Made by a program: the position numbers and the translations under genes. From positions 226,778 to 290,777 of the forward strand of contig CAJUIR010000002.1 of the NCBI GenBank assembly GCA_910586655.1: a DNA stretch of 64,000 bases, in the 5' to 3' direction. Positions 34,362 to 43,193 of the stretch are shown in pieces (position 1 is the stretch's first letter; each line of letters starts with the position of its first letter). The notes beneath the pieces were generated by a model, which searched no databases, was not told the origin of the DNA, and worked only from the letters and a program-made list of their open reading frames with translations. This DNA comes from an uncultured Christensenellaceae bacterium (GTDB lineage: Bacteria; Bacillota; Clostridia; Christensenellales; Borkfalkiaceae).

Positions 34362-34390
34362 TTGCAAATTTTCCAAGGTTCGGTTATAAT
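34362..34390 (+). promoter_or_regulatory. tuf promoter
   Basis: TTGCAA at 34362-34367 and TATAAT at 34385-34390, spacer 17, giving an untranslated leader of about 112 bases. Confidence 0.78.
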
Positions 34391-34508
34391 ATGGACAGGC
34401 AAAGCGTAAGGCTTCGTATCAGCAACGTTTGATAAGATAGCGGCGCTTCCGATGAAAATCGGGAAAAGTTATCAAAAAATAAAAAATTTATCGGAGGATT
34501 ACTCAAAA

Positions 34509-35726
34509 ATGGCAAAGGCAAAATTCGACAGAACCAAGCCCCACGTTAACATCGGTACCATCGGTCACGTTGACCACGGTAAAACCACTTTGACCGCTGC
34601 TATCACCATGGTTATGGCATGCAAAGGTCAGGCTCAGAAGATGCGTTACGACGAAATCGATAAAGCACCCGAAGAGAAAGCACGCGGAATTACAATTAAC
34701 ACCGCGCACGTAGAATACGAAACGCCCGGCCGTCACTATGCACACGTTGACTGCCCGGGACACGCCGACTACGTTAAGAACATGATTACGGGCGCTGCTC
34801 AGATGGACGGCGCGATCCTCGTTGTTGCGGCAACCGACGGTCCTATGCCCCAGACCCGTGAGCACATCCTGCTCGCTCGTCAGGTAGGCGTTCCTTACAT
34901 CGTTGTGTTCCTGAACAAATGCGATCAACTTGACGATCCCGAACTTTTGGAACTCGTTGAAATGGAAGTAAGAGATCTGCTTTCTTCTTACGAATTCCCC
35001 GGCGACGATATTCCGATCATCAAAGGTTCCGCACTCAAAGCGCTTGAAAAAGCAACGAGCGGCGCTGCCGATGCAGACGTGCTTGCGGCTCCCGAATGCC
35101 AGTGCATTCTCGAACTGATGGACACCATCGACAAGTACATTCCTACGCCTGAACGCGACGACAAGAAGCCGTTCCTTCTTCCCGTCGAAGACGTATTCAC
35201 CATCTCCGGTCGCGGCACCGTTGCTACGGGCAGAGTTGAAAGAGGCGTTGCGCACGTCGGCGATCCTGCGGACATTGTAGGTCTTATCGATAAACCCAAG
35301 ACCACCACGATCACCGGTCTTGAAATGTTCCACAAACAACTTGACGAAGCGATGGCAGGCGATAACGTAGGCGCGCTTCTCCGCGGTATCAACAGAACGG
35401 ATATCGAAAAAGGTCAGGTTATCGCGAAACCCGGCACTGTTCCCACTGCTATGAAATTCGAGGCACAGGTTTACGTTTTGACCAAGGACGAAGGCGGCCG
35501 TCATACCGCATTCTTCAACCATTACCGCCCTCAGTTCTTCATCAGAACCACTGACGTTACGGGATCGATCGAACTTCCCGCAGGCGTAGAAATGGTTATG
35601 CCCGGCGACCACGTAACCCTTACCGTAGAGTTGATCAAACCCGTTGCAATCGAAGAAGGTCTTCGTTTCGCAATCCGCGAAGGCGGCAGAACGGTAGGTT
35701 CGGGCGTTGTTTCCAAGATTCTGTAA
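34509..35726 (+). CDS. tuf: Elongation factor Tu
   Basis: A 405-residue EF-Tu delivering aminoacyl-tRNA to the ribosome. G1 GHVDHGKTT, G2 region RGITINTAHVEYE, G3 DCPGH and G4 NKCD are present, then domains II and III ending VGSGVVSKIL. The start at 34509 follows CGGAGGA and begins AKAKFDRTKPHVN; an in-frame ATG at 34452 lies in the leader. It has its own promoter besides possible read-through from fusA and is closed by a strong terminator. Confidence 0.97.
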   Translation: MAKAKFDRTKPHVNIGTIGHVDHGKTTLTAAITMVMACKGQAQKMRYDEIDKAPEEKARGITINTAHVEYETPGRHYAHVDCPGHADYVKNMITGAAQMDGAILVVAATDGPMPQTREHILLARQVGVPYIVVFLNKCDQLDDPELLELVEMEVRDLLSSYEFPGDDIPIIKGSALKALEKATSGAADADVLAAPECQCILELMDTIDKYIPTPERDDKKPFLLPVEDVFTISGRGTVATGRVERGVAHVGDPADIVGLIDKPKTTTITGLEMFHKQLDEAMAGDNVGALLRGINRTDIEKGQVIAKPGTVPTAMKFEAQVYVLTKDEGGRHTAFFNHYRPQFFIRTTDVTGSIELPAGVEMVMPGDHVTLTVELIKPVAIEEGLRFAIREGGRTVGSGVVSKIL

Positions 35727-35746
35727 TCTGAATTAAACAACTATAA

Positions 35747-35774
35747 AAAGCACTGCAATAGCGGTGCTTTTTTT
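35747..35774 (+). terminator. tuf terminator
   Basis: Stem AAAGCACTGC/GCGGTGCTTT (one T-G pair) with loop aata followed by TTTT. Confidence 0.9.
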
Positions 35775-36048
35775 GTTTTTCTAAAATCAGATAATGAAAC
35801 ATGCGGACGGTATTTTCAATTGATAAAAATATCCTAATGATTAGTTAAATTAAGGTAAAAGAGCCTATGAAAATATTGACTGTTTGCTGCTTAATTTGAG
35901 TAAAGCGCAGCATTTCGATCATTCTGATTTTGGAAGTGAAAGAATCGGATGACTTTTTTTGCATACCAACAAAGAGGTTCTGCGTTTATATTTGATTTGT
36001 ATTAAACAACAAATCGTTAAAATCCACCGATCCCCTTGGTGGGTTTTT
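35775..36048 (+). other. Intergenic stretch with a lone terminator; possible small RNA
   Basis: No credible gene is seen in this 270-base stretch. A terminator-like hairpin (CCACC/GGTGG with T-run, 36021-36048) ends it although no gene precedes it, and an imperfect hairpin (ATTCTGATT/AATCGGAT, about 35919-35952) lies upstream. A TTGACT at 35876-35881 has only weak -10 candidates. A short non-coding transcript is possible but unproven. Confidence 0.35.
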
Positions 36049-36077
36049 CGCATTATGAATATACAACTGCACATACT

Positions 36078-36920
36078 ATGCGCAGTATGGAACGGGCGAA
36101 AAAGATCAGGGTACAAAAAGAAAACGTCTTTGTGCGGATTTGGAATCGGGGAAGGGCGGCTTACGGTGCACTGGCTCAGAATAAATATACGACGATTGCA
36201 GGCACGCTTGTCTTTTTTTTGATCATGTCGCTTGTGCCGCTGTTGTTTTGGGCGTCGTTGCTGTTCGGTAAAAGCGGCGCTTTGGTGGGCGAACTTTTGG
36301 AATTGGAGTTGTTCGATTGGGCGGCAGATTTTATCATTTTTTTACAGAACAATGCGCAGGGCGCGACGGCGGGAGCAGGGGTTTTATTTCTTGCCACAAC
36401 TCTTTGGTCGAGCACCGGATTTTTTTATCATCTCCGCAAGAGCGGCGAAATCATTTATGCCGCGCACCGAAAACATCACGGCTGGAAATTACGGCTGTCC
36501 GCCGTGATCGTGACGTTTTTGGTTCTTGTTTTTTTTGTTGCCGGCGGCGCGGTCATTCTCGGCGCAAACTTATTGTTGCGCGGGTTTCCGCCTTACGTCT
36601 ATTATCCCGTGGTTTATTCGCTCGTGTTTGTGTTCGGTTTTTTTGCGGCTTGGGTGTTAAACGGATACGTATGTCCATACCGCGTCAGCCCCAACGACAC
36701 AGTACTCGGCAGCCTTTATACCGCGATCGCCTGGTTGATTGCATCCGCCGCATTTTCCGTTTATCTCAATTTTACCGATCAGGAACGGCTTTACGGCGCA
36801 CTTTCGCTCGTCATCGTCTTTCTGCTTTGGCTGTATTGGATGATGATCTGTTTTACCGCAGGCGTTATTTACAACCGTTACCAATTGCCGTATGCCGTGT
36901 TGGAGCACAAAAAATTATAA
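36078..36920 (+). CDS. YihY/BrkB family membrane protein
   Basis: A 280-residue integral membrane protein with about six helices. The YihY pattern is clear: YGALAQNKYTTIAGTLVFFLIMSLVPLLF near the N-terminus, WSSTGFFYHLRKSGEIIY in the middle and LYWMMICFTAGVIYNRY at the end. The family was once annotated as RNase BN in error; its real role is unknown, with transport or envelope functions suggested. The start is uncertain: ATG at 36078 or 36087; a TTG frame from 36036 starts inside the preceding terminator and is rejected. Confidence 0.85.
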   Translation: MRSMERAKKIRVQKENVFVRIWNRGRAAYGALAQNKYTTIAGTLVFFLIMSLVPLLFWASLLFGKSGALVGELLELELFDWAADFIIFLQNNAQGATAGAGVLFLATTLWSSTGFFYHLRKSGEIIYAAHRKHHGWKLRLSAVIVTFLVLVFFVAGGAVILGANLLLRGFPPYVYYPVVYSLVFVFGFFAAWVLNGYVCPYRVSPNDTVLGSLYTAIAWLIASAAFSVYLNFTDQERLYGALSLVIVFLLWLYWMMICFTAGVIYNRYQLPYAVLEHKKL

Positions 36921-36996
36921 AATAAACGATAAAATTTCGGTTTTCTCTTGACAGGAGGGGGGTATTCAATGATACAATACAGTCAAGGAGAGAACT

Positions 36997-37491
36997 ATGG
37001 AAAAAATGATTCAGCACGAAAAGTATGGGCAAATCAAGTATACGGAAAGTTTTTGGACGGGAAGCGCAGGCGTTGAAATCAACGGTGTGGTCTTAAATAA
37101 AACAGGAAAGAAGACGTTTGAATATCAGGACGGCGAAACTCAAATACCCATACAGGCAAAAGGCAATCTTTTAACGGGCGTGAAGATGGAAATCGGTCAG
37201 GATACGATCGTGATTCGTGAGAGCGCCAAATGGTACGAGTACGCACTGTCCGCTTTCATATTTATCTTTATTCTTGTTTGGGGAAACGTCGTTGCTCTGT
37301 GCGAATTGCTTCCGCTCGTCGGCGGCGCCATCGGAGGCGCGATCAGCGCGTTTTTCGGAATGATGAATCTTTTTACTATGCGGCTTGTGAGTAAACCTTA
37401 TTTTAAAATTCTGATTTTCCTTGCATACTTTGCAGCCACTGTTATAGTGTGCTGGGGAATCGGTCTTGCAATTATCAGCGCGGCAAAATAA
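36997..37491 (+). CDS. Membrane protein of unknown function
   Basis: A 164-residue protein with a soluble beta-rich N-terminal part (1-75, including a GVEINGVVLNKTGKKTFEY section) and about three hydrophobic segments (82-105, 108-125, 135-160). I do not recognise a family. AAGGAGAG precedes the ATG. A TTGACA at 36948-36953 with TACAAT at 36973-36978 could be its promoter, but the spacer of 19 is long. It is monocistronic, ending at a strong terminator. Confidence 0.72.
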   Translation: MEKMIQHEKYGQIKYTESFWTGSAGVEINGVVLNKTGKKTFEYQDGETQIPIQAKGNLLTGVKMEIGQDTIVIRESAKWYEYALSAFIFIFILVWGNVVALCELLPLVGGAIGGAISAFFGMMNLFTMRLVSKPYFKILIFLAYFAATVIVCWGIGLAIISAAK

Positions 37492-37496
37492 ACAAT

Positions 37497-37523
37497 AGCC
37501 TCGGCTGCCGCCGAGGCTTTTTG
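37497..37523. terminator. Terminator between convergent genes
   Basis: GCCTCGG/CCGAGGC stem with a short loop followed by TTTTT on the + strand. Confidence 0.88.
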
Positions 37524-37536
37524 CATAATTACAGTT

Positions 37537-38694
37537 TTATCCGATCATCCTGACGCGGATCACGCCTTGAATGTGTTTTAACAGTTCCAACGTCGCTTCC
37601 GTCGGAACTTCGTCCAAGTCCAGAATCAAGTAGGCATATTCTCCTTTGCTGCTGTCTTGGATGTGCGCTACGTTAATGCCCTGCGAAGCCACAACGCCGA
37701 GAATTTTCGACAGGATTTCTTTGATGTTTTTATGGTGCACGCAAACGCGTGCTTTACTGTTTCTCGGCATAGATACGGCGGGATAGTTTACGCTGTTGGT
37801 AATATTGCCGTTTTCCAGATAGTCGGTAAGTTGTTTTCCTGCCATATACGCGCAGTTGTCTTCCGCTTCGGGCGTGCTGGCGCCAAGGTGCGGTACGCAG
37901 ATGATATTAGGGTTTCCAAGCAGGTCTTCATCCGGAAAGTCGGTAATATAACGGGCAATTTTGCCGCTTTCCGTGGCTTGAATCATATCTTTGCTCACAA
38001 CGAGTTCGCCGCGCGCATTGTTGATGATCACGGCGCCGTCTTTACAGGTTGCAAGCGTTTTTTGGTTGATCATCCCTTTGGTGTCGGGCGTGAAGGGAAC
38101 GTGCAGGGTAATATAATCGCAGGTTGTAAAGATGTCGGCAAGATTGGAAGTGAATTCTACGCGTGAATTTAACAGCCACGCGCTTCTGACGGAGATAAAG
38201 GGATCGTATCCGATCACGTTCATGCCGAGTTCGATTGCGGCGTTGGCGACGGCTGCGCCGATCGCGCCCAAGCCCACGACGCCCAGCCGTTTGCCGAGGA
38301 TTTCTCCGCCTGCAAATTTACTCTTGCCTTTTTCTACAAGTTTTCCGATTTCCTGCTGACCTTTCAGCGTTTTTACCCAGTCGATCGCATCGGTGATTTT
38401 TCTGCCGCCGAGAAAAAGTTCGCAAAGCACCAGTTCTTTGACTGCGTTTGCATTTGCACCGGGAGTATTAAAAACGACGATGCCTTGTTGGGTGCATTTT
38501 TCCACGGGAATATTATTTACCCCGGCGCCCGCGCGCGCAACGGCAAGAAGATTTCCGCCGAGAGGATAATCGTGCATAGCAAAGGAGCGGAGCATGATCC
38601 CGTCGGGGTTTTGCACGTTCTCCGAATATTCGTAGCCCTTGAACGTTTCGTCTGCCACGGGGCTGATTGCGTTGAGTTTGAGAATTTTCATCAT
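37537..38694 (-). CDS. serA: D-3-phosphoglycerate dehydrogenase
   Basis: A 385-residue 2-hydroxyacid dehydrogenase with a C-terminal ACT domain, oxidising 3-phosphoglycerate as the first step of serine synthesis. The NAD site is GVVGLGAIGAAV near 140-151. Catalytic Arg is in NNARGE, Glu follows near DFPDED, and His is in VPHLGAST. The ACT region (last ~70 residues, VAHIQDSSKGEYAYLILDLD) usually gives serine feedback control. The start at 38694 is favoured because GGAC lies ten bases upstream; 38703 and 38691 are alternatives. It overlaps or abuts the serC stop. Confidence 0.92.
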   Translation of the reverse strand: MMKILKLNAISPVADETFKGYEYSENVQNPDGIMLRSFAMHDYPLGGNLLAVARAGAGVNNIPVEKCTQQGIVVFNTPGANANAVKELVLCELFLGGRKITDAIDWVKTLKGQQEIGKLVEKGKSKFAGGEILGKRLGVVGLGAIGAAVANAAIELGMNVIGYDPFISVRSAWLLNSRVEFTSNLADIFTTCDYITLHVPFTPDTKGMINQKTLATCKDGAVIINNARGELVVSKDMIQATESGKIARYITDFPDEDLLGNPNIICVPHLGASTPEAEDNCAYMAGKQLTDYLENGNITNSVNYPAVSMPRNSKARVCVHHKNIKEILSKILGVVASQGINVAHIQDSSKGEYAYLILDLDEVPTEATLELLKHIQGVIRVRMIG

Positions 38695-38695
38695 A

Positions 38696-39769
38696 TTAAG
38701 CATTGTCCTTTTCGAATTTTTTCATGTATCCGATCAGCGATTTTACGCCTTCCACGGGCATTGCGTTGTAAATGGAAGCGCGCATACCTCCGACTAAGCG
38801 ATGTCCTTTCAGCGAAACAAGCCCTTCTTTGGCTGCGCCTTTTAAAAATGCGTCGTCCAGTTCCGCGTTCGGCGTAACAAAGGGAACGTTCATGATTGAT
38901 CGATATTTTTTTACGACGTTGTTCGTGTAAAATTTCGAGTTGTCGATAAAGTCGTATAGCAGCCCCGCCTTATATTCGTTGATTTCATTGATCGCGGCGA
39001 TCCCGCCCATTTGTTTCAGTTTACGAAGTACCAGTACGGCAACGTAGATGGAAAAGCAGGGCGGCGTATTGTAAAGGCTTCCGTTTTCGTCTTGGACTTT
39101 CCATTGGAGCATAGTCGGACAGATGCCGAGCGGATTCTGAATCAGGGAACGTTTTGCGATGACGAGCGTGACGCCCGCAGGGGCGAGATTTTTTTGTGCG
39201 CCCGCATAGATCACTCCGAACCGACGAACGTCGATTTCGCGGGAAAGTATTTCCGAGGACATGTCGGCAACGAGCGGCGTTTCCGTTTGGGGGAAATCGA
39301 TATAACGCGTGCCGAAAATGGTATTATTGGAGCATATGTGCACGTAATCGGTCCCTTTCCGGAAAGGGATTTGTGTCAGGTCCGGAATGTAGGTATATGT
39401 TTGATCGGCGGAAGAAGCAACGCAGGCAGCGTCCCCGTAAATTTTACCCTCTTCGAACGCTTTTTTTGCGAAGTTTCCCGTAACCACGTAGTCGGCTTTT
39501 CCGTTATGCATCAGATTGAGCGGGACTGCCGCAAACTGCGTGCTGGCGCCTCCCTGCACGAATAAAACGGCGTAATCATCGGGAATCTGCAGAAGTTCGC
39601 GCAAGAGTGATTCTCCTTCTTCAACGATCTGCGAGAAGGCTTTATTGCGGTGCGAGATCTCGGTCACCGACATGCCCGTATTTGCAAAGTCGAGCAAATC
39701 GCGCTGCGCTTCTTTTAAAACGTCGAGGGGAAGAGTGGAAGGACCTGCCGAAAAATTGTATGCTCTCAT
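38696..39769 (-). CDS. serC: Phosphoserine aminotransferase
   Basis: A 357-residue PLP enzyme converting 3-phosphohydroxypyruvate and glutamate to phosphoserine. It starts RAYNFSAGPSTLPLDVLKEAQ, a hallmark of SerC, with the PLP lysine in YAGAQKNLAPAGVT near 195 and the C-terminal GGMRASIYNAM substrate loop. It forms the two-gene serC-serA operon. serB is not in the window. Confidence 0.95.
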   Translation of the reverse strand: MRAYNFSAGPSTLPLDVLKEAQRDLLDFANTGMSVTEISHRNKAFSQIVEEGESLLRELLQIPDDYAVLFVQGGASTQFAAVPLNLMHNGKADYVVTGNFAKKAFEEGKIYGDAACVASSADQTYTYIPDLTQIPFRKGTDYVHICSNNTIFGTRYIDFPQTETPLVADMSSEILSREIDVRRFGVIYAGAQKNLAPAGVTLVIAKRSLIQNPLGICPTMLQWKVQDENGSLYNTPPCFSIYVAVLVLRKLKQMGGIAAINEINEYKAGLLYDFIDNSKFYTNNVVKKYRSIMNVPFVTPNAELDDAFLKGAAKEGLVSLKGHRLVGGMRASIYNAMPVEGVKSLIGYMKKFEKDNA

Positions 39770-39805
39770 TAAATATACGCTCCCATATGAATAATTGTAT
39801 ATTTA

Positions 39806-39834
39806 CATTATAGACGGACATAGTAAATTTTGCA
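39806..39834 (-). promoter_or_regulatory. serC-serA promoter
   Basis: TTGCAA (39829-39834) and TATAAT (39806-39811) on the - strand, spacer 17. Confidence 0.78.
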
Positions 39835-39926
39835 AGCGTTTGGGAAAAATTTTCCTGTTTTTTTCCATTATGGAACAATTGGAGAAAAATTCTTATGACT
39901 ATCAGTGAAAAAAAGACGCAAAAGTA

Positions 39927-39976
39927 TTTACTTTTTTTTAATTTTGGTGTACAATAAACACGTATAGGACTATAAT
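39927..39976 (+). promoter_or_regulatory. Promoter region of the repeat-protein gene
   Basis: Two candidate -10 boxes: TACAAT at 39950-39955 with TTTACT at 39927-39932 (spacer 17), and TATAAT at 39971-39976 without a good -35. The first is more balanced. Confidence 0.55.
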
Positions 39977-39997
39977 TTTGTGTACTGTGAGGTAACT

Positions 39998-42900
39998 ATG
40001 GCAGAAACTTACGAAGAGCGTCAAACAGTGATGCTCGAAGGAATGTATAAGGGAGTTGCAAGCAAGATCGACGAGTTGAAGCAGTCGATCGATAAAGAAT
40101 TGCAAATTGCCGGCGAACAGCACGTTTCCACGACGGAAGGAATTTCGGAAAATTTCCGTCAGGGCATCGAAAGTTTGCTTGCCGAACTTCGCTACGTTTC
40201 CCAGCAAAACAGCGCAATTTACGATTACAGTAAGAGCGAGCGCAGCGCGGCAAAGGAAGAGATGCTTGCCGTACTCAACGAACGTTGCGAAGATATCGTT
40301 TCCGCCGTTACCGATTATGTTGATAAAATGGGAAAAATGCTTTTCGACCAACTCGGTGCAAAAGTGGACGCAATCGGAAAGGAATTGATGCGCGCCGTGC
40401 AGCAGGTACCCGAAAAAGTTCCTTCCTTTGTCACGGTGGAACAGCACCGCATCGAAGAACCTGTAAAAGAACAGGTTCCCGTACAGGAAGTGCAAGTGCC
40501 CGTCATGTTCTCGGACGACAATTTCGACTACAACGTTCTTGCCGAGAAAATCGCAAGCATTCTCCCCGAAACCGATTACGATATGATCGCCGACAAGGTT
40601 GCCGCCGCGCTTCCGCAGACGGACGAAAACGTGTTTGTAGACAAAGTGGTTGCGGCAATTCCTCAGCCCGACGAAAACGCGCTTGCGGATAAACTTGCCG
40701 AAGCGATTCCTCTTACCGACTACGATCTGATCGCGGAAAAAGTCGCTTCCGTTTTAGACGACGAATTCGAAATCAAAGTCGGAGAAGAAGGTCTTTCCCG
40801 TATTACCGAGGCGGTTGTCAGCGAACTCGACTATGACAGTATTTCCCGTAAAGTGGTCGAACTTCTCAAAGCGGAAGGATTGGACGGAGAACAGATTTCA
40901 CAACGGGTTGCGGAACTTGCAAAACCCGAAGAAATCGACTACGATCAGATTGCAGTGAGAGTGGCGGAGTTTGCCGCGCACGAAGAAATCGATTACGATC
41001 AACTTGCGGAAAAGGTTGCGGAACTTGCAAAGCCCGAAGAGATCGATTACGAAGAACTTGCGGCGAAGGTTGCCGAACTTGCAAAACCCGAGGAGATCGA
41101 TTACGATCAATTGGCTGCGAAAGTCGCGGAACTGATTGCACATGAAGACATCGACTACGATCAACTTGCAGTAAGAGTCGCCGAACTTGCAAAGCCCGAG
41201 GAGATCGATTACGACCAACTTGCGGTGAAAGTCGCGGAATTTGCAAAGCCTGAAGAGATCGATTACGAAGAACTCGCGGCAAAGGTCGCCGAACTTGCAA
41301 AACCCGAAGATATCGACTACGAACAACTTGCTGTAAAAGTCGCCGAACTTGCAAAACCCGAAAATATCGATTACGACCAACTTGCGGAAAAGGTTGCGGA
41401 ACTCGTCGCACATGAGGATATCGATTACGATCGCCTTGCGGAAAAAGTCGCAGATCTTGCAAAGCCCGAAGACATCGATTACGATCAACTCGCGGTGAAA
41501 GTTGCAGAACTTGCAAAGCCCGAAAATATCGACTACGAAGAACTCGCGGCAAAGGTCGCAGAACTTGCAAAGCCAGAAGATATCGACTACGACCAACTTG
41601 CGGCAAAGGTTGCAGAACTTGCAAAACCCGAAAATATCGACTACGAAGAACTCGCGGCAAAGGTCGCAGAACTTGCAAAGCCAGAAGATATCGACTACGA
41701 CCAACTTGCGGCAAAGGTTGCAGAACTTGCAAAACCCGAAAATATCGACTACGAAGAACTTGCGGCAAAGGTCGCAGAACTTTCCAGACCCGAGAATATC
41801 GATTACGAACATCTCGCTGCGAAAGTTGCGGAACTTGCAAAGCCCGAAGACATCGATTACGATCAACTTGCGATCAAAGTAGCCGAACTTTCCAGACCCG
41901 AGAATATCGATTATGACCAACTTGCAGTAAAGGTTGCGGAAATCGCAAAACCGGAAGAACTGGATTACGATCATCTTGCGGCAAAAGTTGCAGAACTTGC
42001 AAAGCCCGAAGACATTGATTATGACCAACTTGCGGTGAAAGTAGCCGAACTTGCAAAGCCCGAAGAACTCGACTACGAGCACCTTGCGGCAAAAGTTGCA
42101 GAACTTTCCAAACCGGACGAACCCGATTACGAACAACTTGCGGTTCGCGTGGCGGAACTTGTGAAGTCGGACGACGAGGAAGAAGAGGATCTTCTTGCGG
42201 AACCCGAATCCGAACAGACGCCTGCGGAAATAGATTATGAAAGGATCGCAAGCCGCGTGGCGGAACTTGTGAAAACGGGTCAGCCCGATTACGAAGATCT
42301 CGCAGCACGGGTTTCCGAACTTTCCAAATCGACGCCCGACTACGAAGAATTTGCGGCACGTATCGCGGAATTGACCAAACTGGAAGATTCCGATATCGAT
42401 AAATTTGCAGAGAAAGTGGAAGAAATTCTCAAAGACTACGCGCCCATCGCTGCTTCTCCCGCACAGGAAGAGGAGTCGGTCGAGGAACCCAAAGCCGCGG
42501 AAGAATATGCGATCACGACGGCTCCCGTAAAGGCGAAAGAGAAAGACAGACGCAAACCCGTTTTGAAAAAAGCGGTGATCCCTACGCCTGCGGAAGTAGA
42601 ACTTACGACGCGGTTAAAACGCAGTTTTACGGCAAAACTGATTGAAAGCGAAGAAGACGTAAAAGATTTTTACAGCGAATTGAAAAATACGCTTTTGGGT
42701 TATTCCAGAACGCATTCGCAAATCAATTGGTCGAACGACCGTTTCACATTCAACCGCGAAACGATCGCTAAAATTACCATACGCGGTAAGACGCTTTGTT
42801 TATATCTTGCGCTAAATCCCGACGAATTTCCCGAAACCGTTTATCATCAAAAATTTGCAGGCGATAACAAGATGTATGAAAAGACGCCTATGCTCGTAAA

Positions 42901-43096
42901 GGTAAAGAGTACCGTAACGTTAAAACGCGCGCTTCGTCTTGTGGAATTGCTGATGGAGGTTCAGGGCGCCGTCAAGGAAGAGAAGAAAGAAAAAATCGAT
43001 TACGCAAAGATGTATGCGTTCAGAAGGGAAAACGAACTGATTGCGGAGGGACTGATCAAAACGGCGGTCGTTCCGAAATCGGAAATGAACTTTTAA
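39998..43096 (+). CDS. Large acidic protein with 23 tandem 18-residue repeats
   Basis: A 1032-residue soluble protein I cannot name. Residues 1-150 are helical and coiled-coil-like. A divergent repeat zone precedes 23 contiguous repeats at about 312-725 with consensus EIDYDQLAVKVAELAKPE, then degenerate copies to about 800. A basic linker follows, and a C-terminal domain of about 120 residues (SFTAKLIESEEDVKDFYSEL, later IRGKTLCLYLALNPDEF) that I recall at the end of several uncharacterised clostridial proteins. There is no signal peptide or membrane segment. The repeat is probably an amphipathic helix plus turn, suggesting an elongated scaffold. The start at 39998 follows GTGAGG. Confidence 0.8.
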   Translation: MAETYEERQTVMLEGMYKGVASKIDELKQSIDKELQIAGEQHVSTTEGISENFRQGIESLLAELRYVSQQNSAIYDYSKSERSAAKEEMLAVLNERCEDIVSAVTDYVDKMGKMLFDQLGAKVDAIGKELMRAVQQVPEKVPSFVTVEQHRIEEPVKEQVPVQEVQVPVMFSDDNFDYNVLAEKIASILPETDYDMIADKVAAALPQTDENVFVDKVVAAIPQPDENALADKLAEAIPLTDYDLIAEKVASVLDDEFEIKVGEEGLSRITEAVVSELDYDSISRKVVELLKAEGLDGEQISQRVAELAKPEEIDYDQIAVRVAEFAAHEEIDYDQLAEKVAELAKPEEIDYEELAAKVAELAKPEEIDYDQLAAKVAELIAHEDIDYDQLAVRVAELAKPEEIDYDQLAVKVAEFAKPEEIDYEELAAKVAELAKPEDIDYEQLAVKVAELAKPENIDYDQLAEKVAELVAHEDIDYDRLAEKVADLAKPEDIDYDQLAVKVAELAKPENIDYEELAAKVAELAKPEDIDYDQLAAKVAELAKPENIDYEELAAKVAELAKPEDIDYDQLAAKVAELAKPENIDYEELAAKVAELSRPENIDYEHLAAKVAELAKPEDIDYDQLAIKVAELSRPENIDYDQLAVKVAEIAKPEELDYDHLAAKVAELAKPEDIDYDQLAVKVAELAKPEELDYEHLAAKVAELSKPDEPDYEQLAVRVAELVKSDDEEEEDLLAEPESEQTPAEIDYERIASRVAELVKTGQPDYEDLAARVSELSKSTPDYEEFAARIAELTKLEDSDIDKFAEKVEEILKDYAPIAASPAQEEESVEEPKAAEEYAITTAPVKAKEKDRRKPVLKKAVIPTPAEVELTTRLKRSFTAKLIESEEDVKDFYSELKNTLLGYSRTHSQINWSNDRFTFNRETIAKITIRGKTLCLYLALNPDEFPETVYHQKFAGDNKMYEKTPMLVKVKSTVTLKRALRLVELLMEVQGAVKEEKKEKIDYAKMYAFRRENELIAEGLIKTAVVPKSEMNF
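40931..42172 (+). repeat. 23 x 54-bp tandem coding repeat
   Basis: In-frame 54-bp units, each encoding an 18-residue repeat with invariant DY and AxxVAEL positions. Units 12-16 (from about 41525 to 41790) form a higher-order 108-bp duplication that is nearly identical at DNA level. Confidence 0.93.
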
Positions 43097-43120
43097 TCAG
43101 AATTGAAAAGTCCCATCGCA

Positions 43121-43169
43121 AAAGCGAAGAAGAGAGCTGAATTTATCGGCTCTCTCGCTTTGTTGTTTT
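43121..43169 (+). terminator. Terminator after the repeat-protein gene
   Basis: AGAGAGC/GCTCTCT stem extended by AAAGCGA/cGCTTT pairs, followed by TTGTTTT. Confidence 0.7.
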
Positions 43170-43193
43170 GCGTTGGGCGGAAAGGAGTATTTT

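Noticed and set aside
32303..34402. A 699-codon open frame on the - strand across fusA.
   Set aside because: It is the antisense shadow of a conserved EF-G gene; no ribosome binding site, family match or promoter was found.
36036..36077. Longer YihY start at TTG 36036.
   Set aside because: The codon lies inside the loop of the preceding terminator hairpin, with no ribosome binding site.
40866..42136. Two long antisense frames over the repeat-protein gene.
   Set aside because: The 54-bp repeats are in-frame on every strand, so stop-free shadows are expected; the products are low-complexity repeats.
40931..42172. Regular 54-bp repeats that might be a CRISPR array.
   Set aside because: There are no unique spacers; repeats are contiguous, codon-periodic and within a single open frame with a start, RBS and stop.
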